This document shows, piece after piece, positions 8,672 to 16,249 of a DNA stretch of 64,000 bases. The DNA lies in assembly GCF_927798095.1 (NCBI RefSeq), contig NZ_CAKMMF010000024.1, positions 1 to 64,000 on the forward strand, written 5' to 3'. The position numbers and the translations under genes were made by a program. Every line of letters begins with the position of its first letter. The stretch's first letter is position 1. The DNA comes from Paenibacillus plantiphilus. GTDB taxonomy: Bacteria > Bacillota > Bacilli > Paenibacillales > Paenibacillaceae. The notes under the pieces are model-generated. The model was not told the DNA's origin. It ran no database searches and was given only the letters and a program-made list of their open reading frames with translations.

Positions 8672-9553
8672 ATGAGGAAGTTAATTGTTATCGTTATGTC
8701 GATTGTGGCGCTGGTTCTAGTTCTGGCTGCGGGGTGCTCGAAGGAAAAGACGGAGCTTAATATAGGGGAAAAGGAGTCGAATAAACCCGAAGCGGCTGCG
8801 ATTCTTGATTCTGCGAAGCTGACGGATGTGTTTGGTTTCGCTGATGCGGAGGGCAAGCACCTTATCGTGACCGGCCTAGAGAGCTCGCGGCTGGATGACG
8901 TATCCAAGCTGAATAAGGCGATTGGGGAGAACGGAAAGGTGTTGTATCTATCTTTTATGAGATGGCAAGAGGAAGGGGAAGCGTCTAACGGTAGACAAAT
9001 GGCGCATAATTTTGATAACCTTGCAGGGTTTATTTTCGCTATAGAGGAGGGTACGGCGACAGGGGATGAGACTTATTATTTGTTTGATGGCAATGAAGTG
9101 AGTATGAATGCATTTGTGCCGATCGTGAAGCCATCGAGCTCTGACGTTGCAGAGGAAATGAAGAGTGCTATTGTGAAGGCCAAGAATAGAGCGATCATGA
9201 ATATATGGCATGTTGCCGATATGGGAGAGAATGCGGGGCTGTATGTAGCGCAATTCGAGAAACAGGATAAGGATATGCTGTTCAGCATCGTGCTGAAGCG
9301 AGATGATAAGCTTGTCTTTAAGGACTATCCAGCGGTTATGGAGGATGGGACATCGGTATGGCGGGTAGATGATGGCGGAGAAGTGATTCCGGATATGTTC
9401 AATTTCCTGTTCGCCGCGAACACAGGCGACGGACTTGTTATAGGTGTAGAGTGGTGGGCCCCTGAGGGCGCTATTTCCTTCCTGCTGCAGGAGAATGGGG
9501 ATATATTCACGGAGTCGGAATTCGGGTATTCCCGCTACACCTCGCCGATTTAG
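8672..9553 (+). CDS. Putative lipoprotein, unknown function
   Basis: A 293-residue protein with a lipoprotein signal: MRKL, a hydrophobic stretch, and lipobox LAAGC with Cys22. The mature part contains no family I recognise. GAGGGAGG precedes ATG 8672. It follows the small membrane gene and probably shares its transcript. It should be anchored to the outer face of the cytoplasmic membrane. Confidence 0.75.
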   Translation: MRKLIVIVMSIVALVLVLAAGCSKEKTELNIGEKESNKPEAAAILDSAKLTDVFGFADAEGKHLIVTGLESSRLDDVSKLNKAIGENGKVLYLSFMRWQEEGEASNGRQMAHNFDNLAGFIFAIEEGTATGDETYYLFDGNEVSMNAFVPIVKPSSSDVAEEMKSAIVKAKNRAIMNIWHVADMGENAGLYVAQFEKQDKDMLFSIVLKRDDKLVFKDYPAVMEDGTSVWRVDDGGEVIPDMFNFLFAANTGDGLVIGVEWWAPEGAISFLLQENGDIFTESEFGYSRYTSPI

Positions 9554-9639
9554 CAGGACAAATCAATGATTGCGCAAGGTTGCGGATGAGATGGACTGAT
9601 TGGAATCGAAGATGAATTTGCGCCGGAGGCTTGAATGAG

Positions 9640-10248
9640 ATGTTAATAAAGGGAATTATGATTGGAGTTGCCATTGCCGCCCCAGTCGGTCCGATTGGAC
9701 TTCTATGTATGAAGCGAACGATTAATCAGGGCAAGTTATTCGGTATAGTATCGGGACTGGGAGCAGCAACTGCCGATGCTCTCTATGGCATTCTTGCTGC
9801 TGTCGGCTTCGGAGTATTGATGCAGCTGCTGCTGGAGCAGAGGGTATGGATTTCTCTAATAGGGGGTTTGTTCCTCTGTTATTTGGGTTATCAGGCGTTG
9901 AAAAGCAAGCCGAATCAGAATGGTGAAGCAGAAGCAGGCTTGAGCGGAAGATTGTCCGGCGCGTACTTCACAACCTTCGTCCTCACGATCATAAATCCTG
10001 TAACGATCGTATCATTCCTTGGCATATTCGCAGGAATAAGCGCAGCGGATACGAGGATTTGGGAGGGGATGACGCTCGTGCTTGGCATATTCCTTGGCTC
10101 GCTGCTGTGGTGGCTGCTTCTATGCACGATTGTTGGTTTCATCAGGCAAATGATCAGCGCCAATGTCATGCTCTGGATTAACCGAGGCTCAGGTATCGTA
10201 TTGCTGCTGTTCGGAGCTGTAAGCATTGTGGGCATTTTTCGCATGTAG
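9640..10248 (+). CDS. LysE/RhtB-family amino acid exporter
   Basis: A 202-residue, six-helix membrane protein with the LysE-family N-terminus, including AIAAPVGPIGLLCMKRT, and GLGAATADALYG. The family exports basic amino acids, homoserine lactone or threonine; the cargo is not predictable. CGGAGG at 9624-9629 suits ATG 9640; the in-frame TTG at 9631 is too close to it. Confidence 0.9.
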   Translation: MLIKGIMIGVAIAAPVGPIGLLCMKRTINQGKLFGIVSGLGAATADALYGILAAVGFGVLMQLLLEQRVWISLIGGLFLCYLGYQALKSKPNQNGEAEAGLSGRLSGAYFTTFVLTIINPVTIVSFLGIFAGISAADTRIWEGMTLVLGIFLGSLLWWLLLCTIVGFIRQMISANVMLWINRGSGIVLLLFGAVSIVGIFRM

Positions 10249-10281
10249 GTAGAGTGAAGTGAGGGAGAACTTGCTAGATGT

Positions 10282-10716
10282 TTACGGTATGCGTGCCTGC
10301 TCCCCCCATGCATTGAATTTACTTTGTTCAATTGTGTTGATCCCATCGTCCCACAGCTGCTCGTTTGTCTTATTCAGTCGCATATAGTCGGGAAATCGAC
10401 TGCTAATTGTTTTGCTTGGCAACGGGAGGTCACAGATTTCTGTCATCGATTCCGCATGCAAGGGGAACACTCTAGGACCAACTATAGGGCTTATATATTT
10501 TTGAGGATGCGCCAATGTTTCAGTTAAAAGATTAGTCGTCTCAATAGTTCGCAGTGTGGGACTTGCGATAAATAGATGCTGCCGGTTCAAATTTTCAAAT
10601 TGGTCCCGAAACGAAATCTGTATGTTAGGATTAGTAGACCTTTTATTCCTAATTTTATCCATTATATTATTCGGCGCAGCCTGTCGAACTCCTTTAACGA
10701 TGGTGGAAATATGTCC
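10282..10716 (-). pseudogene. Decayed histidine phosphatase (phosphoglycerate mutase-like)
   Basis: The reverse frame is open from a TAA at 10717-10719. It reads GVRQAAPNNI, then LFIASPTLRTIETTNLL, the second conserved block of histidine phosphatases. The catalytic N-terminal RHG block is missing, as is the usual C-terminal part: the frame ends after NAWGEQARIP. The ATG at 10662 has no convincing ribosome binding site. I read this as a remnant truncated at both ends. A functional short protein is unlikely but not excluded. Confidence 0.6.
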
Positions 10717-10825
10717 TTAATGCTGTTAAGATAGGATGAAAGTGCCGGTATGTCAATGATCTTGAACAGGTATGCATCATGGACCTGAAACTGATCATAC
10801 ACCGGGTTGGAGATGAATTTAACTC

Positions 10826-11269
10826 ATGGCGGAGAAAAATACAGTTAAACAGATGATTGATATTATGTCTCGAAGCGGATGGCGTATTACGGAGCAACGC
10901 CGGACATTAGCAGAAATATTCGCGAAGCATGAAGGCTATCTATCGCCTAAAGATGTCTATGATCAAATGACCAACCAGTATCCGAGTGTGAGCTTTGATA
11001 CGGTTTATCGCAATTTGCGTCTATTGAGCGAGATGGGCGCTTTGGAGCAGTTTTATTTTATGGAAGGTGGGCTGAAGTTCCGCGGGAGCTGTCTGTCTCA
11101 TCACCATCACCATTTGATTTGCATCAACTGCGAGAAGACGCTAACCTTTGACTATTGCCCGATGGAGCAAACCTTGGAGCTGCCCGGCAGCTTCAAAATT
11201 GTTAACCACCGCTTTGAGGTGTATGGCGTTTGCGAGGAATGTCAGAAGGAACCCGGCAAGGAGAATTAA
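10826..11269 (+). CDS. zur: Fur-family regulator, probably zinc-responsive Zur
   Basis: A 147-residue Fur-family repressor. A winged helix (GWRITEQRRTLAEIF to SFDTVYRNLRLLSEMG) is followed by the dimerisation/metal domain with SHHHHHLICINCEK and CEECQKE, two CxxC pairs for structural zinc. Family members include Fur, PerR and Zur. I prefer Zur because a Zur-box-controlled YciC-type gene lies 1.8 kb downstream; PerR is less likely. ATG 10826 begins the family-typical N-terminus. A terminator follows at 11324. Confidence 0.8.
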   Translation: MAEKNTVKQMIDIMSRSGWRITEQRRTLAEIFAKHEGYLSPKDVYDQMTNQYPSVSFDTVYRNLRLLSEMGALEQFYFMEGGLKFRGSCLSHHHHHLICINCEKTLTFDYCPMEQTLELPGSFKIVNHRFEVYGVCEECQKEPGKEN

Positions 11270-11323
11270 CGAGCGAGAACAGATAGCAGCGTGTTGACGA
11301 CTTGTTTAATAACAATTTCGACA

Positions 11324-11380
11324 AAGCCCTTAATCATAAGGTGAATGCAATTCATGCAGCCTTAGGACGAAGGGTTTTTT
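11324..11380 (+). terminator. Intrinsic terminator after the Zur-like gene
   Basis: A bulged hairpin pairs GCCCTT-type and AAGGGT-type outer arms, with an inner GAAT/ATTC stem, and is followed by TTTTTT at about 11375-11380. Confidence 0.65.
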
Positions 11381-11440
11381 CTGTGTAGACTGACACTAGT
11401 GCGTATCAGGATTAGTATGGGTATAAAAGTAAAATAAACC

Positions 11441-11485
11441 TTGACATGCCATTTGTGGTGGATTACGATACGAAATGTATCGTAA
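11441..11485 (+). promoter_or_regulatory. Promoter with overlapping palindromic operator (GATAC-N5-GTATC)
   Basis: TTGACA at 11441-11446 and TACGAT at 11464-11469 are spaced 17 bp, a sigma-A-like promoter. Overlapping the -10 is an inverted repeat with 9-bp arms TTACGATAC and GTATCGTAA around a 5-nt spacer (11463-11485). The same GATAC-N5-GTATC core lies before the other Calx-beta gene at 28024. Placement on the -10 suggests repression. The cognate regulator is not identified. Confidence 0.65.
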
Positions 11486-11512
11486 ATCAGTGTAAATGGA
11501 GGCGTGCGGCAT

Positions 11513-12802
11513 ATGAATCGTTGTAACATAAGAAGGAAAGCATCACGATGGTTTAGAGTATTGACTGCCAGCTTGCTTGCAGCAGTATGGGTGTTGACTA
11601 TCTTTCAAGGGGGAGCTGCGGCGGCAGGAAATTCAGCAGCAGCTGTCAATGGTAAGCTAGTGCCGCCGAATGATATGATCGATTTCGGTTTTATGGGACT
11701 AGGCATCGAGTATGATATTGCGAATGCTACTCCCGGTTATATTGATATTCCGTTATATCGTTGGTTCAACACAAAGGGTGAAGCAAGAGTAGACTATGAA
11801 ACGTATAGTATCACAGGGGTTCCAGGATGTGATTATGTTGAAACAAGCGGAACGGTCGTATTTGCGGACGGAGAATTGAAAAAAACGATTCGAGTTTGGA
11901 TTCCGGTTAAATACGAATTTTGTACTAATGACGCAATGTTTGGTGTGAAGCTCTTGGATCCCTCTACAGGGGAGGTTAAAGTTACCAACGATTATGAGAT
12001 ATGGTGGTATGTATTCGATGAAGATGCAGAACCGCGTACAATTGAAGTGTATGCCAGGTGCACAGATATCGAAAATGTAGTTCCTTGCGATGAGCAGAAT
12101 GAAGGCGAAAATGTTATTTTCAGGATTGCACCTAATTATCCAACAAACAGCAGAGTAACGGTAGATTACACCATAACCAGTGATACAGCAATTGCCGGAG
12201 TTGATTATACAGGCCCTGTAAGCGGCACAGCAGTGATAGCACCAGGAGAGTATATGACGGAAGTTGTTGTTCCAACTATTAATGATGGACTTCAAGGACC
12301 GAATAAATCGATTACGATAACGCTTTCCAACCCGACGGGCAATGCGGTGCTTTCATCCGAAATCGAACCTAGTTTGACGGTTCCGATTGTTGATACGCCT
12401 GCACCCTCTACTATAGAATTCAAGGACCCTATTTATTACTCGATTGAAGAAACAAAATGGGTAGACGTAGAAGTCGTTCGTAAAGGGAATACCAAAGGCC
12501 GTATAAGTGCAGAGTATTATTTGTTCTCGAATACGGCGACATTTGGAGTGGATCTCCTGGGTGATCCATTAAATTACGGAAATCCATGGGGAGTTATCCA
12601 CTCTGAGGATGGAACGATCACCTTTGAGGATGGAGAAACGAAGAAGAACATTAGAGTGAAGCTTGTAGATGATTCGCTGAAAGAGTACAGAGAGTCCTTC
12701 GGGATTGTATTGAGCGCGAATCGGAACAATCGTGTTCGCATTGGCGACAAATATGTAGCGGAAGTGGTTATTTATGACACGGATCATCTGCCGAAGAAAT
12801 AG
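11513..12802 (+). CDS. Secreted Calx-beta-domain protein (divergent copy)
   Basis: A 429-residue protein. An N-terminal signal peptide with hydrophobic core LTASLLAAVWVLTIFQGG ends near AAAAG. The mature part is a series of Calx-beta-like beta-sandwich modules, recognisable by TAIAGVDYTG, SGTAVIAPGEY and TITLSNPTGNAV in the middle and by FEDGETKKNIRVKLVDD at the C-terminus. It has no LPXTG, no C-terminal helix and no obvious anchor. The C-terminal module and the VVIYDTDHL ending closely match the protein at 28064. The first module carries cysteines unusual for this fold. GGAGG at 11498-11502 supports ATG 11513 over GTG 11504. Function is unknown; the family binds calcium or mediates adhesion. 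Confidence 0.8.
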   Translation: MNRCNIRRKASRWFRVLTASLLAAVWVLTIFQGGAAAAGNSAAAVNGKLVPPNDMIDFGFMGLGIEYDIANATPGYIDIPLYRWFNTKGEARVDYETYSITGVPGCDYVETSGTVVFADGELKKTIRVWIPVKYEFCTNDAMFGVKLLDPSTGEVKVTNDYEIWWYVFDEDAEPRTIEVYARCTDIENVVPCDEQNEGENVIFRIAPNYPTNSRVTVDYTITSDTAIAGVDYTGPVSGTAVIAPGEYMTEVVVPTINDGLQGPNKSITITLSNPTGNAVLSSEIEPSLTVPIVDTPAPSTIEFKDPIYYSIEETKWVDVEVVRKGNTKGRISAEYYLFSNTATFGVDLLGDPLNYGNPWGVIHSEDGTITFEDGETKKNIRVKLVDDSLKEYRESFGIVLSANRNNRVRIGDKYVAEVVIYDTDHLPKK

Positions 12803-12827
12803 ATCTGTTTCTTGATATTAGCACCAA

Positions 12828-12888
12828 ATGAAGGACTTATGAAGCTCAGTCCAGGCAAGTGGATTGAATCCGAATAAGTCCTTTCATG
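12828..12888 (+). terminator. Terminator-like hairpin after the Calx-beta gene
   Basis: AAGGACTTAT (12831-12840) pairs perfectly with ATAAGTCCTT (12874-12883). There is only a short T run afterwards, so efficiency is uncertain. Confidence 0.6.
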
Positions 12889-12954
12889 GCGCAATGATAG
12901 AAGTCGCTGCAGGTAAATTGGTTGACAGAAGAGGAGAACAATTGTTACTCTAAT

Positions 12955-12978
12955 TTAAATAGTAATTATTACGTTTAA
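12955..12978 (+). promoter_or_regulatory. Zur box 1
   Basis: The perfect inverted repeat GTAATTATTAC (12962-12972) has AT-rich flanks matching the B. subtilis Zur consensus core (CGTAATNATTACG) at all but one position. It lies about 140 bp upstream of the CobW/YciC-type gene. Confidence 0.8.
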
Positions 12979-13071
12979 ATAAGTGAGACTTATTTAAAGC
13001 GAACTAAAGATGGTTCCTTCTTCTTGCGCTGCTCCTTTGTCTGTTTCTTAACTTTGTTTTTTATTTTCCCT

Positions 13072-13094
13072 TTAAATCGTAATTATTACATAAA
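13072..13094 (+). promoter_or_regulatory. Zur box 2
   Basis: AAATCGTAATTATTAC at 13074-13089 matches the left half and core of the Zur consensus exactly. The right flank (ATAAA) is weaker. It ends about 15 bp before the start codon and directly precedes the ribosome binding site, suggesting zinc-dependent repression of the gene at 13110. Confidence 0.85.
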
Positions 13095-13109
13095 AAGAGG
13101 TGGCAAACA

Positions 13110-14309
13110 ATGAATGATCACAAATTGCCTGTAACTGTCCTAAGCGGATATCTGGGTGCGGGAAAAACAACGGTACTGAATCATGTGCTGAACAATCGCA
13201 ATGGGCTGAAGGTGGCTGTAATCGTCAATGATTTAAGCGAGGTTAACATCGACGCCGAGCTGATTAAGGATGGCGGAGGCTTATCCAGAACGAATGAGAC
13301 GCTCGTGGAGATGTCCAATGGATGCATCTGCTGCACGCTTCGCGAGGATTTGCTTCGTGAGGTGGAACGGCTCGCCAGGGAGAACAGGTTTGATTATATT
13401 CTGATCGAATCGACGGGTGTAGGCGAGCCGATCCCGGTTGCACAGACCTTCTCTTATATCGACGAGGAGCATGGCATTGATCTGACGGCATTCTGCCGTC
13501 TGGATTGTATGGTTACGGTAGTGGATGCTTACCGGTTCTGGCATGATTATTCATCTGGCGAGACGCTGCTGGACCGTAGTCAGGCTGTCGGTGAAGAGGA
13601 TACACGCGAGGTAGTTGATCTGCTCATCGATCAGATTGAATTCTGTGATGTGCTGCTGCTTAACAAATGCGACATGGTGGACGAGGAAGAGCTCACGGAG
13701 CTTGAGGGAGTGCTGCGCAAGCTGCAGCCAAGGGCCAAGCTCATCCGTACGGAGCATGGCAATGTGGCTCCATCCGAAATCTTGAACACAGGCTTGTTTC
13801 ATTTCGATGAAGCAAGCGTATCCGCAGGCTGGATGCAAGAGATGGAGAAGCCAGCCCATACGCCTGAGACGGAGGAATATGGCATAACCTCCTTCGTATA
13901 TGAACGGAGTATGCCGTTCCATCCTGAGCGGCTCATGCGCTGGATGCAGGATTGGCCGACTGAAGTAGTCCGCGCCAAAGGGATGGTGTGGCTTGCAACC
14001 CGGCCGGCTTATGCGCAGAGCTTGAGTCAGGCTGGCCCATCTATACAGTTTGGCCCTGCCGGCTATTGGATTGCCTCACTGCCCCAGGCGGAGCAGGCGG
14101 CGCTGCAGCAGCAGGAGCCCGAATTGATGAAGACATGGCATCCTGAGCACGGCGACCGCATTAACAAGGTTGTTTTTATCGGTATTGGGATGGAGAAGCC
14201 GCAATTGATCGCCAGTCTTGACGCCTGCCTGGTGAACGATGAGGAGATGAAGGGGGATCTCAGCCTGCTTTGGGATGAATTTCCGAATAATATCGGAGAG
14301 ACTGAGTAG
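13110..14309 (+). CDS. CobW/COG0523 zinc metallochaperone GTPase (YciC/ZagA-like)
   Basis: A 399-residue G3E-family GTPase. Walker A is GYLGAGKTT, the metal-binding motif is CICCTL in [14 protein letters not shown], the guanine motif is NKCD, and there is a C-terminal CobW_C domain. Members deliver zinc to client proteins during zinc starvation. Two Zur boxes in its promoter and a Zur-like regulator gene nearby fit this role, in the manner of B. subtilis YciC (ZagA). AAGAGGTGG precedes ATG 13110. Confidence 0.92.
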   Translation: MNDHKLPVTVLSGYLGAGKTTVLNHVLNNRNGLKVAVIVNDLSEVNIDAELIKDGGGLSRTNETLVEMSNGCICCTLREDLLREVERLARENRFDYILIESTGVGEPIPVAQTFSYIDEEHGIDLTAFCRLDCMVTVVDAYRFWHDYSSGETLLDRSQAVGEEDTREVVDLLIDQIEFCDVLLLNKCDMVDEEELTELEGVLRKLQPRAKLIRTEHGNVAPSEILNTGLFHFDEASVSAGWMQEMEKPAHTPETEEYGITSFVYERSMPFHPERLMRWMQDWPTEVVRAKGMVWLATRPAYAQSLSQAGPSIQFGPAGYWIASLPQAEQAALQQQEPELMKTWHPEHGDRINKVVFIGIGMEKPQLIASLDACLVNDEEMKGDLSLLWDEFPNNIGETE

Positions 14310-14343
14310 CCCCTTGTTCGATCCATCTGGTCCTGTTCAAATG

Positions 14344-14403
14344 AACCCCTTCACTCTCGAACTGGAAGCCCAATTGGGTATTCCACTTGTGAATGAAGGG
14401 GTT
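14344..14403 (+). terminator. Long double-stem hairpin after the metallochaperone
   Basis: The outer arms AACCCCTTCA and TGAAGGGGTT (14344-14353, 14394-14403) enclose an inner stem built on TGGAA/TTCCA and CCCAATTGGG. The 3-prime T run is short, so it may be a terminator or an RNA-stabilising structure. Confidence 0.55.
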
Positions 14404-14535
14404 TCGCTATGATATCCAAACTAGATCTGGACCGGAAAACCGAACAGCCGTTATTTCTCGACATCTATTTTTCCCTCAAAGTAGTCCGTTGCCTTCCATC
14501 TTATTGTGCCTCATAATAATTGTTGAGGTGTTAGC

Positions 14536-15018
14536 ATGATTGTGATCCGAACAGAAATTGAGATGGATGCGCCTATTGAATTATGCTTCGATTATGCCAG
14601 AGATATTGATATCCATACAAGGACGGTATGGAAGCATACGAAAGAACGCGCTATTGAAGGCAGAACTAGCGGGATGATAGAAGCGGGCGAGCTGGTTACG
14701 TTCGAGGCGACTCATTTCCTGATTCGACAGCGGCTGACTTCAAAAGTGACGGCATACGAGAGGCCTATATATTTTGTGGATGAAATGGTATCGGGCGCTT
14801 TCAAAAGTCTGAAGCATTCCCGTACTTTTACTGCCAGTTCAACTGGTACTGTAATGAGGGATGAACTGGCACTAGAAGCGCCTTTCGGCATTGTCGGCCA
14901 TGTTGCAGAGCGTCTAATTCTGAAGTATTATATGACCCGTTTTCTTAATGATCGGAATCGCAAGCTGAAGCTGATGGTTGAAGAGTCCTATCAGGCGCTG
15001 GGCTCGTGCGCCCGCTAG
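14536..15018 (+). CDS. SRPBCC (START-like) family protein
   Basis: A 160-residue protein of the polyketide-cyclase/START-like fold: IRTEIEMDAPIELCFDYARDI at the N-terminus, YERPIYFVDEMVSGAFKSLKH in the middle and a long C-terminal helix. Such proteins bind hydrophobic ligands; specificity is unknown. TTGAGGTG lies upstream of ATG 14536. It is followed 70 bp later by the M24 gene on the same strand. Confidence 0.8.
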   Translation: MIVIRTEIEMDAPIELCFDYARDIDIHTRTVWKHTKERAIEGRTSGMIEAGELVTFEATHFLIRQRLTSKVTAYERPIYFVDEMVSGAFKSLKHSRTFTASSTGTVMRDELALEAPFGIVGHVAERLILKYYMTRFLNDRNRKLKLMVEESYQALGSCAR

Positions 15019-15088
15019 TTGATAGCGGACTCGTCAAGAACCAAGCTCGGCATATTGTGTGCGCAAAATTTAATGGGGGAGATATCGA

Positions 15089-15709
15089 ATGAACGCTCAA
15101 GAGGTCGCTATAGAAGCTTGTCAGCGAGCCAAGCCGTTCCTGACACCGGGAATTACGGAGAAGGCATTCGCGGAAATATGCGAGCAACAAATGCTTGCTT
15201 TAGGAGCGGAGGGTTTATGGTATCCGATGCTCGTTAATTTCAATACGAATTCGATTTACTGCACAAGGGGCGGCCATTTGCCGTCTGAGGATGTTATTTT
15301 GCAGCCTGCAGATATTGTTCTGATAGATTTTAGTCCGATGGTACAGGGGCTATGGGGTGATTATTCGGAGACGATTGTCATCGGAGATGCGCCCGACTTC
15401 CACCGATTAGCCGACGCTGCCAAAAGGATATTTGAACAGACGTATCGGTATGCCGCAGCGTGCAGAACCATCGGTGAGCTGTTCGATTACGCTCATGATC
15501 TTATTGTTAAAGATGGATACGAGCTGCTGGACCCGAATGGGAATATAGGCCATTCTATAACGAACTACAATAATCAGGATCAACGGATATATCTATGTCC
15601 CGAGAATCGGGATATAGAGCTGGCGGGGCAGAAGTGGGCGATTGAGCCTCATATCGGCATGGGCGGTTATGGCGCGAAGTTTGAGAATGTGATCGATAGA
15701 AGCATTTGA
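15089..15709 (+). CDS. M24-family metallopeptidase-like protein (short form)
   Basis: A 206-residue pita-bread-fold protein, catalytic domain only. The five expected metal ligands can be placed: Asp in LIDFSP, Asp in GDYSET, His in IGHSI, Glu in AIEPHIG and Glu in KFENV. Xaa-Pro dipeptidases and methionine aminopeptidases share this fold; the N-terminal creatinase domain of the former is absent. GGGGGAG precedes ATG 15089. Substrate is unknown. Confidence 0.82.
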   Translation: MNAQEVAIEACQRAKPFLTPGITEKAFAEICEQQMLALGAEGLWYPMLVNFNTNSIYCTRGGHLPSEDVILQPADIVLIDFSPMVQGLWGDYSETIVIGDAPDFHRLADAAKRIFEQTYRYAAACRTIGELFDYAHDLIVKDGYELLDPNGNIGHSITNYNNQDQRIYLCPENRDIELAGQKWAIEPHIGMGGYGAKFENVIDRSI

Positions 15710-15727
15710 AAATATGTTCGGCAGGAG

Positions 15728-16195
15728 ATGTTGAGTTTGGATGCGATAACGTTGGTGGAGGTTAGTGCGCGGCATGCTGACTTGGCTTATTTGATCGGAA
15801 AGCTGGACGAAGAGCTGCTGCAGCTGTATCCCAGTGATGAGATATTCGGAGTGGATGTCGATGATCCTGAAATAGAAGAAGCGATATTCGTCATTGCCTA
15901 TCATAACGGAATACCTGTTGGCTGCGGCGGAATTCGACCCATCGATCAGGAAAGCACGGAGCTGAAGAGATTTTACGTGGACCCTTCTCGGAGAAATCAT
16001 GGAATTGCGGGGCGGCTGCTTGTTTACCTTGAACAGAGGGCACAGCAGTTTAATTTCAGCAGCATCAAGCTGGAGACAGGTCCCCAGCAATTCGAGGCGC
16101 TCCAATTCTATCGGAAACATGGGTACTGCGAGATTGAGCGATTCGGACCCTATACGGACTGCCCTTCAAGTCTTTGCTTTGCCAAAGGGCTATAG
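15728..16195 (+). CDS. GNAT-family N-acetyltransferase
   Basis: About 155 residues with the GNAT acetyl-CoA motif A in RFYVDPSRRNHGIAGRLL and motif B in FYRKHGYCEI. Substrate is unknown. AGGAG at 15723-15727 touches the ATG at 15728; the in-frame TTG at 15737, nine bases away, may be the real start. It belongs to a same-strand run with three other GNAT genes up to 21.5 kb. Confidence 0.88.
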   Translation: MLSLDAITLVEVSARHADLAYLIGKLDEELLQLYPSDEIFGVDVDDPEIEEAIFVIAYHNGIPVGCGGIRPIDQESTELKRFYVDPSRRNHGIAGRLLVYLEQRAQQFNFSSIKLETGPQQFEALQFYRKHGYCEIERFGPYTDCPSSLCFAKGL

Positions 16196-16249
16196 GGCTT
16201 GAGCGGGCGCGTAGAGGATGGGGAAATCGGTTCATAAGGAGACATGTAT

